A stretch of 36,204 nucleotides of DNA, taken from IMG/VR virus record IMGVR_UViG_3300034356_001245, positions 1 to 36,204 of that record; one strand, 5' to 3'. This DNA comes from a virus. The translations under genes and the position numbers were made by a program. Shown piece after piece: positions 22,288 through 29,175 of this stretch. The notes under the pieces were generated by a model that had not been told where the DNA came from, ran no database searches, and saw only the letters and a program-made list of their open reading frames with translations. Position 1 is the first letter of the stretch. The number at the start of each line of letters is the position of its first letter.

Positions 22288-23283
22288 CTACCTCGTGTAC
22301 GGCGAAATGTTGGGGGCGATCATCATCGGCGAGTTGTCGCGCTCCTCGGCCTGCGCGACGGCCAGCGCCTGCGCGGCCTTGCTGTCCAGCATCGGGATGA
22401 TCTGCGGGTCGACCTCGATCATCTCCATCGCCATCTTGGCGGCCAGCATGGCCACGATTGCCTCATACCAGCGTTGCGGCACTTCCACCTCTTGCGACAT
22501 GGTGCCGACATCCATGATGTGCCGCTGGATCCACGTGACGACCTGATAGACGGTGGCCTGCGCGTTCGGCACGGGCCACAGGTTCAGCACCGGCGACTGC
22601 GCCTGACGGTCGAGCCAGAACTGGAGGGGCCGGTTCGACTGGAACGTCTTGTTCGGCAGGTTGGTGTAATCGTCGCGGTTCATGCGCGCCATGGGGATCT
22701 CGGTCGGCGTGTTGCCGAGATATATCTGGCTGAAACCGAGCGTGCCGGTGATGGCCACGACGCGGAAGTATTGGGTGGCGACGCTGCTGTTCAGGTCGAA
22801 CCACGTCCACTCGCCGGCGGCGGCCGTCTGGTCTTCGTTCTGAATGATGGTCCACGTCACGCCGTCAATGCTGCGCTGCAGCGATACCGGGACCGAGGGC
22901 GCCGTCCACCGGATGCCTACATTGCTGACTGCGGTGGCGGAGGAGGCGCTGCCGAAGTTCACCGTGCGGCTGGTCGAGGTGTCGGTGTTGGTGCCGGTCA
23001 CCTCCTGCAAGGAACGCAGGTTGGTGTTGAGCAGGTCGACCGTGCCCGTGTAGGTCGTGATCGTCGGCGTGCCCTCGTACAGCGGGTAGATGCACTTCTG
23101 GATGCACCACAGCGGCACGCCCTGATTGGCGAGGTCCGACAGCAGCAGGTACAGCATGTCGTTGGCGATGCTGATCGTCTCGGCCGTGATCTGTTCTGCA
23201 GGCACACGGCAGCGACGCACGGCGTTGTCGATAACGCGCTGCGTCGTGAACACCGTCTGTGATACCGTGTTGGAATAAGCCAT
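22288..23283 (-). CDS. Adaptor/connector-like protein with inserted beta-sandwich domain
   Basis: A 331-aa protein. The N-terminal helical part (RVIDNAVRRCRVPAEQITAE, ANDMLYLLLSDLANQGVPLW) and the C-terminal part (RPLQFWLDRQAQSPVLNLWP, then WIQRHIMDVGTMSQEVEVPQ, then RWYEAIVAMLAAKMAMEMIE) follow the layout of podovirus adaptor/head-tail connector proteins. Residues about 96-192 are an insertion, Ser/Thr-rich, with SLQRSIDGVTWTIIQNEDQT and TQYFRVVAITG, resembling discoidin/galactose-binding sandwiches. So this is an adaptor that may display a binding domain, distinct from the second adaptor at 19071-19724. The ATG at 23283 has no strong ribosome binding site, and a promoter candidate lies about 65 bases upstream. 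Confidence 0.75.
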   Translation of the reverse strand: MAYSNTVSQTVFTTQRVIDNAVRRCRVPAEQITAETISIANDMLYLLLSDLANQGVPLWCIQKCIYPLYEGTPTITTYTGTVDLLNTNLRSLQEVTGTNTDTSTSRTVNFGSASSATAVSNVGIRWTAPSVPVSLQRSIDGVTWTIIQNEDQTAAAGEWTWFDLNSSVATQYFRVVAITGTLGFSQIYLGNTPTEIPMARMNRDDYTNLPNKTFQSNRPLQFWLDRQAQSPVLNLWPVPNAQATVYQVVTWIQRHIMDVGTMSQEVEVPQRWYEAIVAMLAAKMAMEMIEVDPQIIPMLDSKAAQALAVAQAEERDNSPMMIAPNISPYTR

Positions 23284-23347
23284 GTTATTGTGCTCGCTGT
23301 ATCAGGGCAGCAGCTTGCCACGGCGGGCGAACATTTCTGGCGGTCGC

Positions 23348-23376
23348 AACATACCAAACAACAGCCACCGTGTAAA
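23348..23376 (-). promoter_or_regulatory. Candidate sigma70-type promoter for connector-lysis segment
   Basis: On the minus strand a -35-like TTTACA (23371-23376, 5 of 6 matches) is separated by 17 bases from a -10-like TATGTT (23348-23353, 4 of 6). It sits in the 95-base gap before the adaptor-like gene, just past the repeat-protein stop, in DNA more AT-rich than the surrounding genes. Chance matches cannot be excluded. Confidence 0.4.
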
Positions 23377-23378
23377 CT

Positions 23379-24350
23379 CTACTCGAAGGGCATCGGTTGT
23401 CGCACAGACGTAGACAGAGGCATGTTTGCGCGGCCGGCGTTCGGCGGAGGTGGCATCGACGCCCGGGACGCGGAGGCGAAGGGCATGGCACCGCGCGCCG
23501 CGTTTGGCGCGGGCGGCATAGGCCCACGCGGACCCGGGGCGATGCTGTTGCCGTCGGGGCGCACGTCGTTCGGGTGGAACGGGTACAGGTAGGCGAAGAG
23601 ACCGAAAAACGTGTTTACGTTGGTGAAGAGTGCCGGATCCACGAACTGCCGGTAGGTTAGCTGCGGCGTGTAGAACGTGTTCGTGTTGGTAAAGAGCGCC
23701 GGGGCAAGCGTGTACGTGGCGCTGACCGTGGCGCTGTAGAACGTGTTCGTATTGGTGTAGAGCGCCGGGGCGAGCGTCACCGCGCCGGGCGTGACCGTGG
23801 CGCTGTAGAACGTGTTCGTGTTGGTATAGAGCGCCGGCAACAGCGTGACCGCACCGGGTGTAACCGTCGGCGAATAGAACGTGTTCAGGTTGCCGTAGAG
23901 CGCCGGCAACAGTGTGTACGTGGCGGCGACTGTCGCCGCGTAGAACGTGTTCGTGTTGGTGTAGAGATCTGGCAGCAGCGTGTACGTGCTGCTGACCGTG
24001 GCGGCGTAGAACGTGTTCGTGTTGGCGGAGAGGTCCGGCAACAGCACATACGTGCTGCCGACCGTTGCCGAGTAGAACGTATTGGTGTTGGTGAAGAGAT
24101 CAGGCGACAGATTGACAGCGCCCGCCGTGATCGTCGCCGTGTAGAACGTGTTCGTGTTGGTGAAGAGCGCTGGGGCGAGGTTCTGCGTTGCCGCTCCACC
24201 GGGCGCGAGGCCAACAGCGGGCTGCCCCGCCAGCGTGTAGTCGAGCGTTGCCGAAGACGGACTGAGCGCCTTGGCTTCGATATACGCTGCCGGTTGCCCC
24301 GCACCCGTAAAGTCAAGTGTTAGAACATCAGTCCGTGTTGGGAGCGGCAT
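23379..24350 (-). CDS. Nine-copy NTFY tandem-repeat surface protein
   Basis: A 323-aa protein; ATG at 24350 has a GGAG site (CAGGAGCAGTCAG) and overlaps the upstream gene by 23 bases. After two LDFTGAGQP / LDYTLAGQP elements, residues 60-258 are nine tandem copies of a 22-23-residue unit, consensus PALYTNTNTFYSATVTPGAVTL; copies 8 and 9 are diverged. Two unit lengths occur (22 and 23), differing in the second half (STYTL versus PGAVTL). The C-terminus is Pro/Ala/Met-rich and disordered (PNAARGAMPFASASR, PPPPNAGRANMP). Such repeats suggest a beta-solenoid or fibrous spacer exposed on the virion. No function is established. Confidence 0.78.
   Translation of the reverse strand: MPLPTRTDVLTLDFTGAGQPAAYIEAKALSPSSATLDYTLAGQPAVGLAPGGAATQNLAPALFTNTNTFYTATITAGAVNLSPDLFTNTNTFYSATVGSTYVLLPDLSANTNTFYAATVSSTYTLLPDLYTNTNTFYAATVAATYTLLPALYGNLNTFYSPTVTPGAVTLLPALYTNTNTFYSATVTPGAVTLAPALYTNTNTFYSATVSATYTLAPALFTNTNTFYTPQLTYRQFVDPALFTNVNTFFGLFAYLYPFHPNDVRPDGNSIAPGPRGPMPPAPNAARGAMPFASASRASMPPPPNAGRANMPLSTSVRQPMPFE
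23577..24173. repeat. Tandem coding repeat, nine units of 66/69 bp
   Basis: The nine protein repeats of the NTFY protein are encoded here; each unit contains a copy close to GTAGAACGTGTTCGTGTTGG on the plus strand. Copy number could change in frame by slippage or recombination. Confidence 0.85.
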
Positions 24351-24513
24351 CTGACTGCTCCTGCATCATCGCGTCGTAACGCGCGGCCTCGGCCTGCACT
24401 TCCTCGTCCGTGGGGTCTGACTGAAACTTGAACGCCACGGTCTGACCGTTGATGGCCACGCGGATGCGCCACTTACCTGCGTCGTCCTGCTCACGGTCGA
24501 TGATCTCGTACAT
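24328..24513 (-). CDS. Small acidic conserved protein (61 aa)
   Basis: ATG at 24513 lies two bases after the stop of the beta-helix gene. MYEIIDREQDDAGKWRIRVA and DPTDEEVQAEAARYDAMMQE give a small beta-hairpin plus helix, ending acidic. No family recognised. The longer frame to 24639 is a shadow within the upstream gene. Confidence 0.6.
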   Translation of the reverse strand: MYEIIDREQDDAGKWRIRVAINGQTVAFKFQSDPTDEEVQAEAARYDAMMQEQSDAAPNTD

Positions 24514-24515
24514 GG

Positions 24516-26849
24516 TCAGACCTGTGTCGCTGTGAGGTTGCAGACGTAACCGGAGAACGATGAGCCTCCGAACGCGTGAGCGTAGATGTCCACCGCGCCG
24601 GCCTTCGTCGGTGTGAACGTGATGGTCACCGTCTCCCATGTGTTTGCCGCTGCCGTCATGTCACTGCTCACGCTTGTGGAGACGCCAGTGATCTGACCGC
24701 CGGGGCAGATCAGGCGCATGGTCAGGCCGGTGTTGCTGCGCTGCATACGGGCCGTGACGGTGACGGCGCTGCTGGCGGCGCAGACCACCGTACCCAGTTT
24801 GAGAAATACAGGTATAAGCGCGGAGGTGGTGCCTGAAGTCGGACGCATCCGCCACGACGTTGTCGCGGGGCTGTCCACGACTGCGGTCTGCTGGTTGACG
24901 GTGCCGATGCCGGATTGAAACACCCAACTGTTGTTGTCGGTGTCGTCGAGGCGGTTGACGTATACGAGGCCCGTTACGCCAAAGGAGGCAACCTCCGTAG
25001 CCTCGTTAATCGTGAAGTTGTTTAGGTACAGTTCGCTAATGGTAAAGGAAAATACGCCTTGATTGTGGCCAGTAGTGCTACCGCCATTAACAGAATTGTT
25101 GAAAGATTGTGACGCCGAAATTCCAGTCGAATTTATACCATTGGTTAGCGTTGCCGTTCCTACTGTGCAGTTATTGCAAGTACTAAAAGCTATATCGGCG
25201 TTTGAACCGCTTACGCCGTTGTTTCCTCCAACTACAGAGCCAACGGTTTGGTATTTGCCGCTGAGAAACGATAAGCCAACAGTAGCGTTGTTGGCGGCTA
25301 ATTTTAATTCGGTAATAGATGAGCCTACCCCGCTTAGTCCTACACCACCAGCTCCATTGTTATTGGCCCACACCGACCCGAAGGTTACATTAGCGTCCCC
25401 TACGCCAGAAAAAAGGCCGTCAGACGTATTCGCGGTGCAATATATGGAATTTATGTTTACGGAGAAAAAACTTCCGGGGGTTGATAAGAACCCGAAGTTG
25501 TAGCGGCAGAAGTTCAGCCGATCTATAGACACAAACTGCCTAGCCGAGGTCGTATTCAGCCCGCGACCAAGACCGTTTTGCCCGTCAAGCCACGTCTGCC
25601 CTGTCTGAGTGGACATGTCCGTGCGGTTCCAACCGCCGCTGTAGGTAATGAGGTTGCCGCTGGTGCCACTGTCGTTAAGGATTGATATGTCGGCATTGGT
25701 GCCGTTGGCGATTGTAGTCTTGGTCGTCTCACGCTTGTAGGTCGTCACCGTCTCCGTGACGCCATTATAGCCTCGGATGCCGGTGGATTGACTAGTATTA
25801 CCATTGGCGTTTGCCAGCATGATGACATCGTTGTTGATGCTCTGGATGGCGTACCACGCCTCGTCACCCGTGCCGTCGCTCTTGGATATCAGCGAATTGA
25901 GCGTCACGCTATCGGCGGATGACGCGGCTTTGCAGGCAATGATGTTGTCAAGAATAATTGTCTGCTGGCCGAGATCGGTAACAACGTAGAACGCCACGGA
26001 GCGGATAGCGGCGTTTAAGTTGGTGCCAAGGTTAACGGTGACCGGCACCCATACAGCGGTCGCGCCAAGTGCAGGAATGTCGCACTGATGCACCACCGTG
26101 TCGCCAATGGTGTCGGTGCAGAGCGCCACATATGTTTGGCCTGCGGCACCTACAATCCCTGTTCTAAGGTATATCCAAAACGTCACTTGTTGGTAGGCAG
26201 AAAGGTCGAGCGTTGCAGGCAGTGTGTAGTACGCCGCCTTGCCAGTTGTGAACGCAGGTTGAAGGTTAAACAGGGGCGCGCCGTTGCCCTCTTTCCAAGT
26301 TATCGCTCCCGTTATACTGACGTTAGCACTTGCCACCCAACCACCCTTCTGGCCACCCCCACCGCACAGGGCGATGTTCTGCACCAGCGGCGAGGCCGTC
26401 TTGACGACTAAATTGTTGGCTTTGGTAATGTTTCCCGTCGCACTGCCAACACTGCTGCCGGTGGTATTGCTGCCGTTGATCTGCACAATACTAAAGTTCT
26501 GGACACTTGAGACGGCGCTGACCTTCCACACGCCGTTGGCGTTGGCGTTGGAGTTACCTGTAACTATCACATAGTCATTAACCGCAAGACCATGATCGGA
26601 GATCGTTTGTATAGCGATTGGCGTCGCGTTGGTGGACGACTGAATGCTTACGGCATTAGGACGCCCGCCACCCGTCCACGTTGCGCTGCCGATGCTCGTT
26701 GGATCGGGCGAGGCCATGATCCTAATGGTATCACCCGGCGCGATGCGCGCAGCCGTAGCGCCTGACGTGATCGTCTTCCACCGCAAGGCAAAAGTCGTGC
26801 CGTTGTTGGCGTCGTTGCCGCCGTCAAAGTCGAGGTAGAATGTGGCCAC
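24516..26849 (-). CDS. Beta-helix tailspike-like protein
   Basis: A 777-aa protein, GTG start at 26849, with a GAGGGGG purine stretch upstream. The N-terminal 30 residues (MATFYLDFDGGNDANNGTTF) are typical of parallel-beta-helix phage proteins. Residues about 400-640 have Asn/Gly/Ser/Thr-rich short turns (NNGAGGVGLSGVGSSI, NNGVSGSNADIAFSTC), consistent with a right-handed beta-helix; the end (ARMQRSNTGLTMRLICPGG, AANTWETVTITFTPTKAG) resembles a jelly-roll or carbohydrate-binding domain. It may bind or degrade surface polysaccharide, but no catalytic residues can be named. The coding DNA near 25020-25260 has low GC (42-50% by hand count on three lines). Confidence 0.75.
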   Translation of the reverse strand: MATFYLDFDGGNDANNGTTFALRWKTITSGATAARIAPGDTIRIMASPDPTSIGSATWTGGGRPNAVSIQSSTNATPIAIQTISDHGLAVNDYVIVTGNSNANANGVWKVSAVSSVQNFSIVQINGSNTTGSSVGSATGNITKANNLVVKTASPLVQNIALCGGGGQKGGWVASANVSITGAITWKEGNGAPLFNLQPAFTTGKAAYYTLPATLDLSAYQQVTFWIYLRTGIVGAAGQTYVALCTDTIGDTVVHQCDIPALGATAVWVPVTVNLGTNLNAAIRSVAFYVVTDLGQQTIILDNIIACKAASSADSVTLNSLISKSDGTGDEAWYAIQSINNDVIMLANANGNTSQSTGIRGYNGVTETVTTYKRETTKTTIANGTNADISILNDSGTSGNLITYSGGWNRTDMSTQTGQTWLDGQNGLGRGLNTTSARQFVSIDRLNFCRYNFGFLSTPGSFFSVNINSIYCTANTSDGLFSGVGDANVTFGSVWANNNGAGGVGLSGVGSSITELKLAANNATVGLSFLSGKYQTVGSVVGGNNGVSGSNADIAFSTCNNCTVGTATLTNGINSTGISASQSFNNSVNGGSTTGHNQGVFSFTISELYLNNFTINEATEVASFGVTGLVYVNRLDDTDNNSWVFQSGIGTVNQQTAVVDSPATTSWRMRPTSGTTSALIPVFLKLGTVVCAASSAVTVTARMQRSNTGLTMRLICPGGQITGVSTSVSSDMTAAANTWETVTITFTPTKAGAVDIYAHAFGGSSFSGYVCNLTATQV

Positions 26850-26868
26850 GGAATGTGCGCCCCCTCAG

Positions 26869-27273
26869 TTACAGCGCGAAAATGCCCGATGCGTTCCACG
26901 TGATCGAGATGTCGCCGCCGTTTGGTGTCACTGGCAGGCCGGTGACCGACGTGTCGATGTACGCCACCAGAGGCGAGGTGCCTGCGGTGCCGGTGTCGAC
27001 GTACAGCACAAGCGCCTCAACCGACGCGCCGGTGACCGCCGTGAAGGTGACATTGCCGCCGTCGAACACGCCGTTGGTGAACGTCTTGCTCCCGATGGTC
27101 TGCGGCGTGCCCACGACGGCCGACGAGACCGAAGTGTAGAACTGGTCCGCCGAGTTGTAGGTGTAGACACCAGTGTCCACGAGCGCCACCTTAACGGTGC
27201 CCGCCGACAGGTTGTTGTTTGCGGTGAACTGGAGCAGTTGCTCCTTCCACTTTGGGAATAAGGCATTTGCCAT
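26869..27273 (-). CDS. Small virion structural protein (134 aa)
   Basis: ATG at 27273 follows an AAAGGA site eight bases upstream. The protein is Thr/Val/Gly-rich and beta-predicted (MANALFPKWKEQLLQF, then SAGTVKVALVDTGVYTYN, ending GGDISITWNASGIFAL). This pattern is very common among virion genes of uncultured aquatic phages. Position next to the tailspike-like gene suggests a structural role. No enzyme motif. Confidence 0.72.
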   Translation of the reverse strand: MANALFPKWKEQLLQFTANNNLSAGTVKVALVDTGVYTYNSADQFYTSVSSAVVGTPQTIGSKTFTNGVFDGGNVTFTAVTGASVEALVLYVDTGTAGTSPLVAYIDTSVTGLPVTPNGGDISITWNASGIFAL

Positions 27274-27299
27274 GTCGAGTTTCCTTTACGTGTTGCGGG

Positions 27300-27872
27300 T
27301 CAGCAGCTCTTGCCGCCCTTCGGCATAGCGGCAAGGCCACCGCCCTTCTTCGCCATCGCGCCGCCTTTGGCGCGCGGGGTCGTGCGCAGCACGGCGGCAC
27401 GGTCAGCGGCGTCCATGAGCGACATGCGGTTGCCGCTGTCCACACTGGCACCGATCAGCGGCAGACGCGGGGCCACTGGCACGCGCTTCTTCACCTGACG
27501 CATCTCGCGCTCGGACATGGCACCTGCGCCCGGGGCGCGGCGCATCATCTCGCGCATCTCTTTGGCTTCCATCTCGGACATGCGGTTGCCGCTGGCCACG
27601 CTGTCGCCGATGGGTGGCATGCGGTTGACGCGGCCGCCGTCAGCCTTCTTCATCGGGGCGCCAGCCTTGCGGGCCTCGCTCATGGCGATGGCCGTGGCCT
27701 GCTTCGGGTTGGTCACCGTCGGGCCGCTCTTGCTGCCGCTGTGCAGCTTGCCTGCCTTGAACTCGCCCATCACTTTACCGACCTTGGCGGCGCCCTTGAC
27801 GCTGCCGCCCTTGGCGTAGCAGGAGCCGCCGTCCATGTACTTCATCTTGGTGCTGTCTTTGTAGCCGTCCAT
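27300..27872 (-). CDS. Basic DUF6496-like protein with internal duplicated motif
   Basis: A 190-aa Lys/Met/Gly-rich basic protein. ATG at 27872 is preferred over the in-frame start at 27947, which would lie inside the upstream 58-aa gene. VGKVMGEFKAGKLHSGSKSG and NPKQATAIAMSEARKAG match the DUF6496 pattern as I recall (KVMxEFKxGxLxSGS...KQAIAIALSEARK). Later, PPIGDSVASGNRMSEMEA and PLIGASVDSGNRMSLMDA are duplicated copies of one motif. The C-terminus is Lys/Gly-rich. It may bind nucleic acid or be packaged with DNA; this is inference. Confidence 0.72.
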   Translation of the reverse strand: MDGYKDSTKMKYMDGGSCYAKGGSVKGAAKVGKVMGEFKAGKLHSGSKSGPTVTNPKQATAIAMSEARKAGAPMKKADGGRVNRMPPIGDSVASGNRMSEMEAKEMREMMRRAPGAGAMSEREMRQVKKRVPVAPRLPLIGASVDSGNRMSLMDAADRAAVLRTTPRAKGGAMAKKGGGLAAMPKGGKSC

Positions 27873-27873
27873 G

Positions 27874-28050
27874 TCACTTACCTTTCTTGCGGGCCGCAGC
27901 CAAGTTATCGACGAGATTTGGATAAGGACGGCCCGCCGCAGCCGCACGTGCCTTAGCAGATTTCTTGCGCTTCACCGATAGACTTTTCGGCTTGCCGAGA
28001 TCCTCCGGTCGTTTCTTGTCCCACACGGGCTTCACGGCAAAGTCGCTCAT
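27874..28050 (-). CDS. Small basic protein (58 aa)
   Basis: ATG at 28050 is one base after the upstream stop (TGACATG) and the stop TGA at 27876-27874 is one base before the next ATG, a packing that supports a real gene. The sequence is MSDFAVKPVWDKKRPEDLGK, then SVKRKKSAKARAAAAGRPYP, then NLVDNLAAARKKGK. Strongly basic, with a conserved-looking RPYPNLVDN element that I recall in other phages. Function unknown. Confidence 0.68.
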   Translation of the reverse strand: MSDFAVKPVWDKKRPEDLGKPKSLSVKRKKSAKARAAAAGRPYPNLVDNLAAARKKGK

Positions 28051-28051
28051 G

Positions 28052-28894
28052 TCAGCAGTCCCACTTGCGCAGCGCCAGCGCCTTGCGCGTCGGCCGGCCC
28101 TTCTCGTCCTTCATCGGCCCCTCCATGCCGCCCATCCGGGCGCAAAACGAGCTGCGCCGGGCGGCCGCCTTGGGCGACTTCTTGGCCTGCTTGGCGCTGA
28201 CGGGCGGCTTGATGTCCTGCCCCTGCGCCTTCAGCGACGCGCGACCCTTGGCGTTGAGACCGCCCTCGGGGTTCTGACCCTCCTTGCGGGTCCACGCGCC
28301 GGCGGTGGCGAGGCCACCCTCCTTGAACTGCCGGCGGACGCCGAGGCTGACGTTGGCGCCGCGCGCCGGGTCGTAGCCGCCGGACACGGACACCGGGCCG
28401 TCCTCGTAGCGCATCTCGCCACCGAAACCTGCGCCGGGTTCATAGCCGCCCGACACGGACACCGGGCCGCGCTGGTAGCGCGCCTGAAGCATCCGCAGCT
28501 TCATCTCATTGTCGAGGGCGGCGTTCACGTCGACATTGCCGCCGGCCATGGGCATGCCCGCGCTGCCCTGCATTCCCTGAAAACCGCCGCGAGGCCCCAT
28601 CTGCGCCTGCACGCCGACGTTGGCCGGACCCACCTGCGCCTGCATGCCGCCCTGCATACCCGCAAAACGTGCCGCCATCGGCTGCTGGGCACCCATGGGA
28701 GGCGCGCCGAAGGGTGCGCCGGGGTTCGGTGCCCCGGCAGGCATCTGCTGCGCCATGGGGCCAGCCTGACCGCGCACGGGAGGCTGTTGCTGGTTCGGTG
28801 GCGGCCCGAGGGGGCTGACGCGCTGCGGCAAGCCGAGGGCGTCGTCGATCTGACGCTTGGCTCGCGCTATCCGGCTGTCGTAGGTGTTGTCCAT
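28052..28894 (-). CDS. Met/Gln/Gly-rich protein with C-terminal DUF6321-like domain
   Basis: A 280-aa protein; ATG at 28894 overlaps the upstream stop (TAATG), preferred over a GTG at 28903. Residues 25-125 are low-complexity Pro/Gln/Gly/Met (GPMAQQMPAGAPNPGAPFGA, MQAQVGPANVGVQAQMGPRG). A repeat GPVSVSGGYEP / GPVSVSGGYDP follows near 145-180. The last 80 residues (AWTRKEGQNPEGGLNAKGRA, then SSFCARMGGMEGPMKDEKGR, then PTRKALALRKWDC) match the DUF6321 pattern found in many phages. Probable role unknown; perhaps DNA- or metal-binding. Confidence 0.78.
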   Translation of the reverse strand: MDNTYDSRIARAKRQIDDALGLPQRVSPLGPPPNQQQPPVRGQAGPMAQQMPAGAPNPGAPFGAPPMGAQQPMAARFAGMQGGMQAQVGPANVGVQAQMGPRGGFQGMQGSAGMPMAGGNVDVNAALDNEMKLRMLQARYQRGPVSVSGGYEPGAGFGGEMRYEDGPVSVSGGYDPARGANVSLGVRRQFKEGGLATAGAWTRKEGQNPEGGLNAKGRASLKAQGQDIKPPVSAKQAKKSPKAAARRSSFCARMGGMEGPMKDEKGRPTRKALALRKWDC

Positions 28895-29175
28895 TATGCC
28901 CACACGCGATGGGGAACTGTTGGCTCGACGCTCAACGGTGTCAACTCGGCAAGCTGCTCGTCGTCAAAAGTGCCGCGCAGATTGGTATGCCAGCCGGGGT
29001 AGTCCACCACGATAGGCTCGTCGGCCTTGTCGTAGCCCGTCACGCGGCTGAATGGCCCGATGTGATCCAGCGAGACGCCAGACACCGGGTTGCCTTCATC
29101 GTCAATGACACCCGCAGCCAGCAGCGCGGCAGTCATCTTGGCTTCGGTGGCTGTCATGAGATACAGGTCGATCAT
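28894..29175 (-). CDS. Small conserved phage protein (93 aa)
   Basis: ATG at 29175 overlaps the stop of the fibre gene (ATGA); the in-frame extension to 29469 is a shadow. MIDLYLMTATEAKMTAALLA then GVSLDHIGPFSRVTGYDKAD, then VDYPGWHTNLRGTFDDEQLA, and a conserved-looking PHRVWA end. Small proteins of this type recur in phage and prophage tail regions as I recall; some accompany fibres. Function unknown. Confidence 0.72.
   Translation of the reverse strand: MIDLYLMTATEAKMTAALLAAGVIDDEGNPVSGVSLDHIGPFSRVTGYDKADEPIVVDYPGWHTNLRGTFDDEQLAELTPLSVEPTVPHRVWA

Noticed and set aside
23577-24173. Periodic 66-69 bp repeats resembling a CRISPR array
   Set aside because: They are in frame with the NTFY protein, have no unique spacers, and no cas gene is near.
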